From: Serripes groenlandicus
Lineage: Eukaryota > Mollusca > Bivalvia > Cardiida > Cardiidae
Assembly (NCBI GenBank): GCA_031761405.1
Contig: JASEVX010000005.1
Location: 5,601,724-5,665,723 of the forward strand
Direction of reading: 5' to 3'
DNA: 64,000 bases
The position numbers were made by a program, and so were the translations under genes. This document shows positions 1 to 26,034 of the stretch, in pieces. The notes below the pieces were generated by a model. It had not been told where the DNA came from, made no database searches, and was given only the letters and a program-made list of their open reading frames with translations. Numbering within the stretch: the stretch's first letter is position 1; each line of letters opens with the position of its first letter.

Positions 1-2
1 TA

Positions 3-137
3 AAAGGAAAACTGAAACGTCGATCTTTGCCTCCCGTTTTATTTCGTTCCACCGATTGGCTTAACCCCATCAACCCTACCAACAGCCATGCCAGACGGGT
101 GGCACGTAACAGTATTAGCTATCTGACCTCAAAATGA
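3..137 (+). CDS. possible 3' end of an unidentified gene
   Basis: A frame open from the window edge runs 44 codons to a TGA at 135-137. The peptide is basic and Asn/Pro-rich, with WLNPINPTNSH in the middle. I do not recognise it. It could be the last exon of a gene to the left or a chance opening. No splice acceptor can be seen because the window starts here. Confidence 0.15.
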   Translation, partial: KGKLKRRSLPPVLFRSTDWLNPINPTNSHARRVARNSISYLTSK

Positions 138-2277
138 GTTATTAGTCGCCGGGCAGAAGCCCGCGACTTCTATTTTTAATAGCTTTTCGGAAATCACATG
201 GGAGGGCGGCTTATTATTAGAAAGAAACAAATCTAGATGATTTGAACATATTACAATTGTGGTTGTTTACGAACACTAATAAATGACACATCTAAAATGA
301 AATAAATATTCCGATTTTTTAATGTTTGCAGTTTTTTTTATTTCACTCGCATTTAAGTTTTTTGTCTTATTTACGAAGACAAAAGTGGTCCCTTCAAGAC
401 GTGAACCAACACCCCCTAATGCAGACTCTTATGTGTCATCATTGAGGTCAATTTCGGATTCTCCTTTTAATAGCAATTTTAACTTACTAAATGTTGTTTT
501 CATGTTCAAAAAGATGTCTTGATTTGTGTAGAATTCATTTAATAATGTTAATCCATGAATATCTAAAGTAGGAACTGTTTCTAAGCTAAATATAGACCCT
601 ATTCTGTTGTGTAGGTTCGTGACCTTTAACATCGATTTTCGCGCATGCGCATTTCGATATGAAAAAGCGAGTGATATTATTTTATTTTAGACAAGTACAA
701 GACGAATGTGAGAAGCCGCAATATTTCGTTGTACATGTAGAAATAAGAAAAAAAGAACATTTTTAAATCCACAAACAATAGAACAATTTAAACTGTAGAC
801 GGTAATGCTGATATATTTCTCCTTTTGAAGACTTTTGTTTTCTTCAAATTACCTCCCTTTAAAGCAATACCAGGATATTTACCTTGTGATTCGAATAAGA
901 TTGACAAACATTGAAATTATATGAATGAATACTATTATTTAAATAAGTAACAACAGCAAAATTAAATTTAAGCCAAGATAAATGTGTACACATTTCGTTA
1001 ATTTTTTATTACCTAATGCATAGGTATGGATATAAAATTTATAAGCAAATGTTTTTATTTCAACGTTCCTAATGTTTGAATAGACTACGGAAAGTCAAGA
1101 ATACATAAACAAATCAATGCAGTCTTTTCCGGCGACATTGATGCCTTGCATCAACTTTCTCTTGTTGTGACTGACTTTGTGTTTGGCATATTTTAGGTGA
1201 TCGATCCAGGGCTACAATGGACCTCTTGTTATATCTATATTTACACATCTTACGTGATACGACTGCGTATTAATGCATAAATCGTAACAAAGCACGAACA
1301 TTTATCTACTTGTGAATATATTCGTTGTTAATTGGTTGATTATATTCTTTACTTATTTTACAATACGATGTATTGCCAATAGTTCGATGGAAACAATGCA
1401 AATCAAATCAGCTACAGGGAGACTGATAAATCAACGACCTAGTACAACGTTACACTCTCCGCTAACTCTATCTGAAACTAACTTATTTTTTAATTAAAAG
1501 TTATATCTGTGTATTTTTTCTACGCGCAGGTTCTGGTGAGACTAACCACGTGAACAAGTTCCGTCTTCAAGTCTTCACTGTTCATAAATTAACAAATTAT
1601 TCTAAAATGTCTCTCAATGATACTTTTCCTGTGATTTATACTTATTCTTATTATTCTATTGATGTTCATTTCGCCGTCAAAATTCGTTTTCCTATGCCCT
1701 CACTTATATAAATTGAAAAAAAAAGAAATATTAGACTATATGAAATTGTAAAATTCCCAAAATGTATATTGGCCGGAGACCTTAACTTGAATAAAGGAAT
1801 TTAATTGAATTGGGATGCAATAATAATGTTACCTAAAATAAACGAATCGGGAAATATACACTGATTTTGTATTGGCTAGCTCAGCAGCGTAATTCGTTTC
1901 CGACAAATCTTCAGGAGACGACTTTCAAAACATCTAGGGTAAAATATGGAAAATCTCTAGAAATCAGTCTTTAATTTAGAATATATACGAAACCGTTGCG
2001 GGGGAGGTGAGATTATTCATTATTAGTAATTTCATCCTTTATGGCGTTTGCGAAATTCGATGGCTGCAGCTACGTCATAATATGTATACATGTCGGAAAG
2101 GGAGAATATACATGATAAAGGTATAATGAAGCACAATCTAATTGCATAATTTACGCATAATCGGGTGTAAACGTTACATCATACAAGCGTTATCGAGCCC
2201 AATCTCGACTACTTCCCGATACAAACCGCGGTAATAATATAGTTCAATTTCAGTGACTACTTTAGTTATTGTGGTTT
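138..2277. other. AT-rich non-coding stretch left of gap
   Basis: No convincing gene. A short hairpin lies at about 150-172 (GC-rich arms around agaa). Bases 700-830 match 41930-42040 in inverted orientation (shared blocks 'acaagacgaatgt', 'gccgcaatattt', 'aacaatttaaactgtag'), so a dispersed repeat of unknown type is present. Small ORFs here have no recognisable content. Confidence 0.5.
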
Positions 2278-2477
2278 NNNNNNNNNNNNNNNNNNNNNNN
2301 NNNNNNNNNNNNNNNNNNNNNNNNNNNNNNNNNNNNNNNNNNNNNNNNNNNNNNNNNNNNNNNNNNNNNNNNNNNNNNNNNNNNNNNNNNNNNNNNNNNN
2401 NNNNNNNNNNNNNNNNNNNNNNNNNNNNNNNNNNNNNNNNNNNNNNNNNNNNNNNNNNNNNNNNNNNNNNNNNNNNN
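2278..2477. other. assembly gap (200 N)
   Basis: Exactly 200 consecutive N. Sequence right of it starts within the 3' end of a SINE (AATCAATCAAAAAC), the same point as 63642 in copy C, so the gap may hide the body of that SINE. Confidence 0.99.
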
Positions 2478-2890
2478 GGGTTATACAAATCAATCAAAAA
2501 CATGTACTTTTATTAGCGGAGGGCAGTGACTTAGATGTACAAGCCGGCCTCATGCACACAGTTCCTGGGTTCGGGTAGCATGCAAGAGAGTCAACTTTTG
2601 GGTGATCTCACACAGGCACGATTACTAGTTGAATATATATCGAGAGTTGATGATATCTAACTGAATTTGCTTCACAATCATATTATACATGTTCAACCCT
2701 TTTCCACTAAAAATAATCCGCAGCAAAGACAAATTTCTCTAAACTAAAGTACACTTTTTAGAATAAAGTAGAAAAACATTGTGGGGAGGAGACATTTCAA
2801 GTATGAGCAATTGCTCCCTTTACCGTAATATTTTCAATAGGTGTCTGCTACAAACGCTGATATGCGTCTACATGTAAAGGACAGTTAACT
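2478..2890. repeat. intron-1 segment shared with copy C, including a MITE
   Basis: The segment is collinear with 63642-64000: SINE tail, then 'gcggagggcagtg', 'ttcgggtagcatg', 'gggtgatctcacaca', then an imperfect MITE from about 2694 ('caaccctttt' to 'gcgtctacatg'). It is on the same strand at both ends of the window. This supports placing it in intron 1 of copy A and predicts that exon 1 of copy A lies left of the window. Confidence 0.8.
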
Positions 2891-3117
2891 CAATTCCCTA
2901 CCTTCTCGGAACTCTGTCGATTATTTTACTTCATCTTACTCATTTCAGTATCGAAGACTCAAGAACTACAGATCCGTACATTCTTATTAGGACATTCGGG
3001 GGTACATATAGTTATAGTTAATCGCCGTATTTAATGTTATAAACCCTGGTTTGGACCACACTGTCTTGTTATGATATAATGAGAAGTTTCCACTAGAGTG
3101 TTCCTTCTAGGTTTCCC

Positions 3118-3245
3118 CCACCATTTGTAACGTGTGTACCGGCGTTAAGCCTCGCAGGTCACCCATCCAGGCACTAACCGCGATAAACGTGCTTAACTAC
3201 TTCAACGTTTTAGTACTACGAATGGTGCGGTAAGACAACTACACG
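3118..3245 (-). repeat. 5S rRNA-derived sequence (SINE3-like or 5S pseudogene)
   Basis: On the minus strand the blocks GTTAAGCACG, GGTTAGTGCCTGGATGGGTGACC-type and an upstream GTCTTACCGCACCATTC-like head occur in 5S rRNA order. They correspond to the A box/IE/C box internal promoter and the 5' stem. The sequence is too divergent for a functional 5S gene. It fits a 5S-derived SINE or a retropseudogene. Confidence 0.6.
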
Positions 3246-3249
3246 TACC

Positions 3250-4020
3250 TCAAGCTCTGTTTCAATAGCTTGGATTGTCTCACGCAAACGCTAATATCAT
3301 GTTGCGGTTCATTGTCATCCCTAGCCTGGATACCTGCTACTATACCACTGCGTTACGGTGCTGTTTCAATATAAGTACGCAGGGAAACCAGACTTGTCTT
3401 CCGTGAAAACAATTTCCCTTGCAAAATGAAATAGGTTTTTAAGTGTAACCTCCTTCCAAACATACTATACTACCTTTTGAGTGACGTAATCTGTGACGTA
3501 TCTATGACGTATATGCAGCAGGCGACTTTTGAAAACATTGGGGAAAAAGGAAATATGCTAATATAGAGCAATTGTCACCTTTGCAAGTTGTATCCAACTT
3601 CATTCAATAAGATTGTTCTTTATAATTTGTCTAAATGTTTTTAAATCGGTCTACTGGCAGATTGTTGCGCGTGGGGAAAGGTTTAAAGGCTGATAATATA
3701 AGGTAATCAGTAAGAAAGATAAAAAACGTGTTATCATCCGGTTACATTACAAATGCTTAGTAGAATGATAAACATTCACATTCATGTATTTAACGTTATA
3801 AGATTGAATAATATACAATGCAATCGAAAACACTTACTTTCGTGTATCTGGTGCGAGTTATAAGATATCATTCTTGAAATCAAATGATTTTGTTTGTATG
3901 TGGTTCACGTCGCAACACACTTTCCAGTTATATCACGGCGATTCTCTAGTAAGTTGCCAGTATACTTGGTCCATTATCCTGCCACCTGGTAAAGGAGGAA
4001 ATATATTACCTACCATATTC
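3250..4020. other. intron 1 of copy A, no gene
   Basis: Non-coding. A degraded MITE of the common family lies at about 3420-3600 ('gcagcaggcgacttttgaaaacattg', then gagcaattg and cctttgc). I see nothing else. Confidence 0.5.
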
Positions 4021-4024
4021 TAAA

Positions 4025-4110
4025 GTCCTGTGGTATGAACGGTCGGGGATCGAACCCGCGACCTCTTAAGGCGGACGCTCTCACACTACACCACTGCGAC
4101 GGTCGAATGA
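4025..4110 (-). repeat. tRNA-derived SINE head
   Basis: On the minus strand there is an A-box-like 'gcagtggtgtagtg' followed by a B-box 'gggttcgatcccc'. This is the layout of a tRNA-derived SINE promoter. It does not fold as a clean tRNA gene by eye. Confidence 0.55.
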
Positions 4111-4797
4111 AAAACGAATAGTCGACGACAATAACATCTTTAAAGTTATATAAGACACGAGATATTACAGATATTACTATTGGTGGTCGCTAACAGAACT
4201 ATATAGCTCTTACCTTATGATATCAAAATATCAATAAAGTTTTTAACAATCAATAAAGTTTCCTAATCATCCATCTGCTAAAATAGATTTTTTGACATTA
4301 TAATATATATATATAATCTATATCTTCTATTAAAGCATCCCGTTAATCACAGTGTTTATGCTTCACATATCATGTAACGGTTTACAAAGAGAGAACGTGT
4401 AGTCTAAGTCATTCAATCACGCGAAACGTCGGTTCCGAATCCCGAGTAAAACGTGGAGTTCTTACTGCTTAACACGAAACGCCGCACGTTTAGAGGTATC
4501 GAATAAACCTAAACGTGTGTTAACAAAGGTAGATTGAGTTTATGTTTTGTTTATTTAAATACGGATTCTGAGCAACTTCGGACCGACGGGCGCGTTCATG
4601 TGACAGCATTCATCGACATTTGGAACCAAACTAATACTCCAAATTGTCTTGATATTCACGGGAGTACGGTGATGTTATTACGGATCTAGAGTCAATTGCT
4701 GTTCGCAATATCCAACTAAAGAATGCGTCGCCTGACTGTTTATGCTTCTGCTCCAATTGTTACCACATAAACATTAATGACTGGTTTATGTTTTCAG

Positions 4798-19451
<14,654 letters not shown>

Positions 19452-20577
19452 TTGTGAATTGAAACATGCATTAGGAAAACTGATCTAAAAAATTTCACTT
19501 CAAGCGTAGATCAAGGTGAATATGTGTTGTAGTATAGTATAATAATAATTTGTTTTGTTCGCTATCCCGTCATTCAGGCATACTTAGGCATTTAAAGAAT
19601 GTTAAGAACCCAGAAAGAATTATAAGTTATGAAGACTGATCAATCATTATTGTTACAAGCCCTTTCACATATATAAAAGAAATCTTCAACAGTCGATTTT
19701 GAAAACAATTAAGGCAAAAAATATGGATTTTTTTTTACAAATAAAAGTTAATTTGAGAAATGAGTTGAAAATATTGGGACAAAGAGAGATAGCGCTCATA
19801 ATGAGCCACATATTTTTCAATAGAAGGATGTTGCAAAGGCGTCAAAATGCGTCTACAGGGTTGAAAGTCAGCCATTCCTAAGGTTGGTTTTCCTATGGTA
19901 TATGGCTCACACTAATCTTTTCATTCATGACCACCTGTCAAATGTGTGTCTGAAAGACCGTTTGTGAGAACATCTTGTTATTTGACATGTTGCTTTTTGG
20001 TCTTCCTACCCTTATTTGCAATCAGGGTACCAAGTCAGAGAGATTGCGTGATTATACAAAAAAATCATTCTGTGAAAACGGCCAATCTATTGTAATCTTT
20101 GTTGGAACTGGAACTTAACGAGGGAAGTACATTTTTGCTGAATCTTCGCTAGTCAATGAATCTATCTATTTCAAAAATACGTTTTTGAAAAGGTTATAAT
20201 ATACTTATAACAGAAGTTACCACTGTCAAAAGCAGACGGTTGTTTTGTGTGGAAGTTGCAGTTTCTAAGAAAAAGTGGTCTTCTACATAAATATTTATTA
20301 CAAAACAAGCAAAATATGATAATTGTATTGAGTCAGATTTGTCGTTGATATAGGAAATAAAGTGCTGGATATAACCTCACATATTCAAGTTATGATTTTT
20401 GAAGCTATAGTAGTGTAAAATATAGAAACTTGAAATAATTATCCATACTAATCAGTAAAATCAAAACTGAGGAATTATTGTTTTGGGTAAACACGGTGGA
20501 TAAGAATACCGAGTCGAGTACGATATCCTTGCTGCATCTGTCGTTTGGAGTCTTATTGCCTCTTGCTTATGATATCC
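19452..20577. other. 3' flank of copy A; MITE at 19658-19880
   Basis: The MITE has 'agccctttcacatatata', 'cgctcataatgagc' centre and 'aaaggcgtcaaaatgcgtctacagg'. The counterpart is 37480-37690. The rest is non-coding and AT-rich. Confidence 0.6.
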
Positions 20578-20812
20578 CTTAACCCCTTTCCTACAAATAG
20601 ACGCTTTCTGATGCCTCTGCCGGAGACGAATATGAAAACATTGTTGCAAAAGGAGAAATTGCTTATAATTAGCAACTTGTCCTTTAGCCACAATATTATC
20701 AGCTATATTTAATAACTAAACTCATTAATTGCGATTGTTCACATTTTAGACAAAATGCTTTCAAAAGCATCTGCTTCAGAATGGTTTTATGTTGGAAAGA
20801 GTTAAAGTATCA
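20578..20812. mobile_element. MITE (common family)
   Basis: It runs from 'cttaacccctttcctacaaatagacgctttctgatgcctctgc' through 'gcaaaaggagaaattgcttataattagcaacttgtcctttagccacaat' to 'tatgttggaaagagttaaag'. It has typical long terminal inverted repeats. Confidence 0.8.
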
Positions 20813-21229
20813 AGGGCATAATACAAGTATGGTTATAATTGTATTTCTTGTTAAAAGAAAAATCTAGGGTAATATGACATGTAGTTTCTGACGATACTGT
20901 GCACATGTACTTGGTAACCGAAGTCTTCACGGCAGCAGCAACAAATCGCCGCTCATTTAAATCAACTCCGATATTTATATCAGAATATAGAACAGGGTTA
21001 CTATTGTGCCAAGTAGACCCCTAATCGAGTTAATATTAAACAATGCAGTTTGATCATCAACGAAGACATTGCCTGGTCCAATTGACCTCTGCATGCTTCT
21101 ACTATAGTCGATAGTCTTCTAATGAAACCTCCAGAAATATCATCACACAATGGTGATGCACTGCCTTATCCGAGTTTAGTTAAGTTTAAACTTGTTTTAT
21201 TTTACATCGATTGTGAAACAAACTGTCAG

Positions 21230-21395
21230 CTTATATTAATCACGCTCGATGTCTGCTTTCTGGAGACTTAACCAGTACTCACGCCGTTTGTGTGGGATAA
21301 TCCCAAAGGCAAAACCCACTCATCATTTAAACCCGGGACCTTTGGTATGAGAGACCAACGCTCTACCTTTGCACCACTGTCTTCTACCTAATTTC
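21230..21395 (-). repeat. tRNA-derived SINE
   Basis: On the minus strand there is 'agtggtgcaaaggtagagcgttggtctctcataccaaaggtcccgggttt', an A box and B box. The tail runs toward 'gagcgtgattaatataag'. The related copy at 34055-34200 shares 'attaatcacgctc'. Confidence 0.65.
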
Positions 21396-21649
21396 CGAGT
21401 TTTTTCTTGCTCATACAATCATTTTATATTTTTTTCAGAGTGTACTTATCATATTGTTTATTATCATTTAGGGTTCTTCAATAATCTTTTTGTAAAATAA
21501 TGATCAAATAGATAAGTTGAACATTTGCATTTATTTGTATATGGTTTATGAGAAAAGAATACATGCACTTATATTAAAACAGTTAACGTATAAAATATAT
21601 GTAGGTATACTACTTTTTTATTTATAAAGGGATGCCACTGTGTTGATAT

Positions 21650-22164
21650 ATAACCTTCCAGTATATACGAGTGGCCTCCCTTTGTTTCCTTAAAAGTTAT
21701 AATTGTATTATGAATAATTCCGTATTCCATATATTTTACAAATCAGACTTATTGTCATTGTCTGACATTGTATAGTAAACAAAAAAATCCAATAGACGTG
21801 TTCCATATTTTTTCTGGTTACAACTTTTCAATATGGCGGACAAACTGTGTTTGAATAGGACATTCACACAGATTCGTCCGCTTGTGATCAGGTACGAAGA
21901 CACTAAATAGTTCCATTCTTTCGTCATCAATTAGCATAAAATAAAAAGAAAATGTGTTTGTCTAGAGTGGAGTGAATTTTCATATTTTTGCATTTGTGTT
22001 TTCAAAATCGTCTGCTGCAGATTTGTTATATGTCGGAAAGGGTAAAGCAATAGGTCTACATACACGACAACTTGCCAGCAGACGCATTTTGCCCATTTAC
22101 CAAAATTGCAGTGAGGCTCGGACAAGTCATACATACAGTCTTACAAACGTGTACAATGTCTGCT
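21650..22164 (+). repeat. inner segment 'A' of the inverted duplication
   Basis: It matches 35600-36150 in inverted orientation, including 'gacgaaagaatggaactatttagtgtcttcg' read on the other strand. It contains the left half of a MITE. No gene. Confidence 0.8.
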
Positions 22165-22658
22165 TGCAAGTTCAATAATATAATAGAGTTGAAAAACATG
22201 GTGACAAAAAGAGAAATTGCTTGTTTTGAGCAATTTCCTCTTTTGTCGACATGTCTTCAAAAAGCCATCTCCTGCAAAGGCGTCAAAAAAAAGCGTCTAT
22301 ATGAGGGTAAGGGTTAAAGAGGCAAGTTTCTAATTTCTGATAAATTGCAATCACAGTTTTTTCTACTATAACCTAACATGTGATTTCTTTACAAAGAGAA
22401 ATTAAAACACAATGTTGCCTGTTGTCAGTCACACATTATAAGTCATGAGCACCACAAGAACAAGATCTTTTTGGATGAATTAAAAAAAGATAATGATACT
22501 GAACACCGTCCTATCTGTTTTCAACTGTTGAATGAATACAAAATTAAAACATTTGAACACTTTTCAATATTGGTTGTCCGTTTCCCTCTTGTTAAAAAAA
22601 AGGTTATTTAGACCTTCTTGTCTGTTTTTCTTTAATTGAATAACAACACAAGAGGGCA
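22165..22658 (+). repeat. inner segment 'B' (direct copy at 35085-35580)
   Basis: It starts at 'aagttcaataata' and has a MITE core (gagaaattgcttgttttgagcaatttcctctttt), then 'agaggcaag', 'ataacctaacatgtgattt', 'acaatgttgcctgttgt' and ends 'aacaacacaagagggc'. Its second copy is in the same orientation, unlike the rest of the arm. Confidence 0.85.
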
Positions 22659-22659
22659 T

Positions 22660-25400
22660 TGAGTCCTATATCGCTCACCTGATGCAATAATCTTTTTGGA
22701 CGTATTGTTTAATGTGCTTACTCTAAACATACAAAGAAATCAAGCCCAACCACCCGGGTAGCCATGTTTTTCAACGGATCAAAATAATTTGAACTATCTT
22801 TGTAGTCTCACCCAAGAAACATTTGTGTCAAATTATTTTCAAATTTGGCCAGTACTTTTAGAAAAGAAGAAATTTCATAAGGAAAAAGAGCCTCACCCCC
22901 TTGCGGCCATTTTTTCGACGTATTGGAATGACTTGAACAAACTAGGTTGAGGAAAACACCCAAGGAACAGTTGTGCCAAATTGTTTTCAAATATGGCCAG
23001 TACTTTTGGACAAGAGGATTTTAAAGTTTTTATTATATATACCATATATGTGAAAAACGAGCCGTCCCCCTATGGCAGCCAATTTTAAAAAAAAAATTGG
23101 TAGAAGTTCTCTCAAGGAACATTATATTCAAATTAGGCCAGGTCTTTTAGACAATAAGTTTTTTAAAGTATTTAATATATAACATAAAAGGAAGAAAAAC
23201 TTAAACTACCTTTTCAGTAACGTAATGTAAATGACTCGGAACACTCAACAAAAAAGTGCAAACAAATTCTAGACTGAATTACGAATGCAAACATAAGCAA
23301 ACGTCAAAAAGGTAAAATAATTTCCACTTATTCTAGGTATCGAAATAAAATTACTAGTCTCTTAATGTGTAAACATCAACTCTAAGTGTACATACTAATT
23401 TGGATATCACTATGCCAATATAGACGAGTTTGTAAACACTGCACCGTGCAATTACCCGTTGTAAATTGTATCCCTTCGTTCCCTCTTTCAGGGGTGTAAA
23501 CATCCACTCGCCCGCTCGCATTGGCGAGTGGAATGCAGGAACCGGCTTGTACGAAATACTAGGCGCTAGTCCGAAAATATTCGTTCATGTCCTTAATCAT
23601 AATGATATTCTGCATTGCTTAGCATTTTCTCTCTCTTTCTCTCTGTCCATATATTCCCTCGACAAGTGCCCATAAAATCATCCGTGAAGTTGCGTATGGG
23701 GTCAACAGGTGCTCGTTTCTAGTAAAGAAGCCCATCGAAGTCGCTTTAGTTATGCATTCGTTTTCAATAAGTAATTTATTTTCCTTTCACATATATCCGA
23801 CCGGCACGATCAACGTTATGATGATGTTGACATCATAGACAGCTATTGCAACGATTATACAAATCATATTTAACATTGAATTGAGTCTCTAAAATATGCA
23901 TATCCGGCACAGAAAATGAAGCGATTTGTTTTTTAAAAAATGTAAACAACGATGACGGGTCGAGCATTTTATATTTATTTGTCAGAAAAATATCAAGGTA
24001 AAAAGTTAAAATTATGCTAAATGGTCTGAATTGTGAAGAACCGTTGTTTGTGAATGGGTCCGTTAAACAAAAAAGAGCCTAAGATAAAAGGAAATCAATC
24101 ATAAACAGTTGAATTTAAGGGCGAGTGCATTTTTTCAAATCACAAGTCCTATTTATACCCCTGCCCTTTAGTAAAAGAAACTCATCGATTTCTTTTATCA
24201 AAGTAGATTTATTTGTGATATTTTTACCACTTGCAGATGCATTTGCAGCAGACAACTTTTGAAAACATTGTGAAAAAAGGTGACATTGCTCATAGAGAGC
24301 AGTATCTGCTTTTGCCACAATGTTTTCTAATATATTCTGAAATGTTTAGACAAATAAACCTGAGATATCAACCCTTACCCACATACAGACCATTTGTGCA
24401 GCAGACGACTTTTGGAATTATTGTGGCAAAAGAAGAAATTGCTCAGTATATTTATTTTATACGGAGAACTTGCTATGGCATCAGAAAGACGTGGTCGAAA
24501 TAAGCACTAGTCCAACAGCAATAAGCTAGTAGATTTTCTTTTTGGCTAGTCAAACATTCGAAGAAACTAGCCCCACTTGCTAGTGGAAAGAATTAAAGTT
24601 TAATTTCATTTTCCCATTTTCCCATTTTTTTGAATCGGATAAATGTAAATTACTCATTGAAAACGAAGGCATAACTAAAGCGACTTCGATGGGCTTCTTT
24701 ACTAGAAACGAGCACCTGTTGACCCCATACGCAACTTCACGGATGATTTGATGGGCATTTGTCGAGGGAAAAGGTGGATTGAGAGAAAAAGAGAGAAAAT
24801 GCTAAGCATTGCAGAACATCATTATGATTAAGGACATGAACGAATATTTTCGGACTAGCGCCTAGTATTGCGTACAAGCCGGATCCTGCATTCCACTCGC
24901 CAATGCGAGCGGGCGATTGGATGTTTACCCCCCCTGCGAGAGGAAACAAAGGGATGCAATTTAAAAAGGGTAATTGCGCGGTGCAGTGTTTACAAACTCG
25001 TCTATATTGGCGTAGTGATTTTATTTCGATACCTAGAATAAGTGGAATTTATTTTACTTAATTTACTTTTGCTTATGTTTGCATTCGTAATTCAGTCTAG
25101 AATTTGTTTGCACTATGTTTTGTGTGTTCCGAGTCATTACATCACGTGACTGAAAAGGTATTTAAAGCTTGTCTTCCTGTTATGGTATATATTAACAACT
25201 TTAAAAAACTTATTATCTAAAAGACCTGGCCTAATTCGAAAATAATTAGGCACAAACGTTCCTTGAGAGAACTTCTACCATTTTTTTTTCAAATTTTCAA
25301 ACATATATGGTATATAATAAAAACTTTAAAATCATCTTGTCCAAAAGTACTTGCCAGATTTGAAAACAATTTGGCACAACTGTTCCTTGGGTGTTCGAAC
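22660..25400. mobile_element. palindromic element of about 2.6 kb
   Basis: The left arm (about 22900-23780) is the reverse complement of the right arm (about 24640-25395). Shared blocks include 'aggccaggtcttttagacaa', 'ggtagaagttctctcaagg', 'ccgctcgcattggcgagtgg' and 'agtaaagaagcccatcgaag'. The two arms read one short frame (…IGEWNAG, LGASPKIFVHVLNHND) at 23466-23675 (+) and 24737-24949 (-). The spacer holds a MITE at 24215-24440. Bases 22740-22990 are a two-unit tandem repeat with tggccagtacttttag. It resembles a fold-back transposon; no transposase is seen. Confidence 0.7.
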
Positions 25401-26034
25401 AAAATTCTTTAACGGTTCATGATGCCCGACCAAGAACAACGTGACTCAACAGAACAATTATGTTGTAACTACTTGACAATGACAATGACAATGACAATAT
25501 TTTATTGACATAAGGCCACCGGCCCATAACAATTATGTTTACATCATATAACATTTTCACACAGAACTTGTTTTACAGTTTACCTTATATGATATGTTAA
25601 GATCTGTCTGTATTGAAAGCATACGAGAATGAAAAAAAATGGTATCTTAAATGTGGTTTATTTAAAACCTTGAAAACATTGATGCGAAATGAGAAATAAG
25701 TTATTTTGAGCAGTTACTACTTTTCCCATCATGTTTTGAATTAGTATCTACGATAGAAGCATATTTTATTATGAAAAAGCTAAAGGTTTACACATAGACA
25801 TAGGCATAAATTTTGTTATCACGTCGTATAACAGTTGATTCATGTACTTATAACATATATGTTATTACTTTCTATAATATATACATATGCATACGTTTTG
25901 TTATAGCATTCTAAATTCACTGCTGCATATACAAATAACATATGGGAACATCGATCTGACTTCGTAATGTGCTGCAAAATGGAATTACATATATAGTATA
26001 CACTGACATAAAACTTAAAACATGTGACCGAAAT

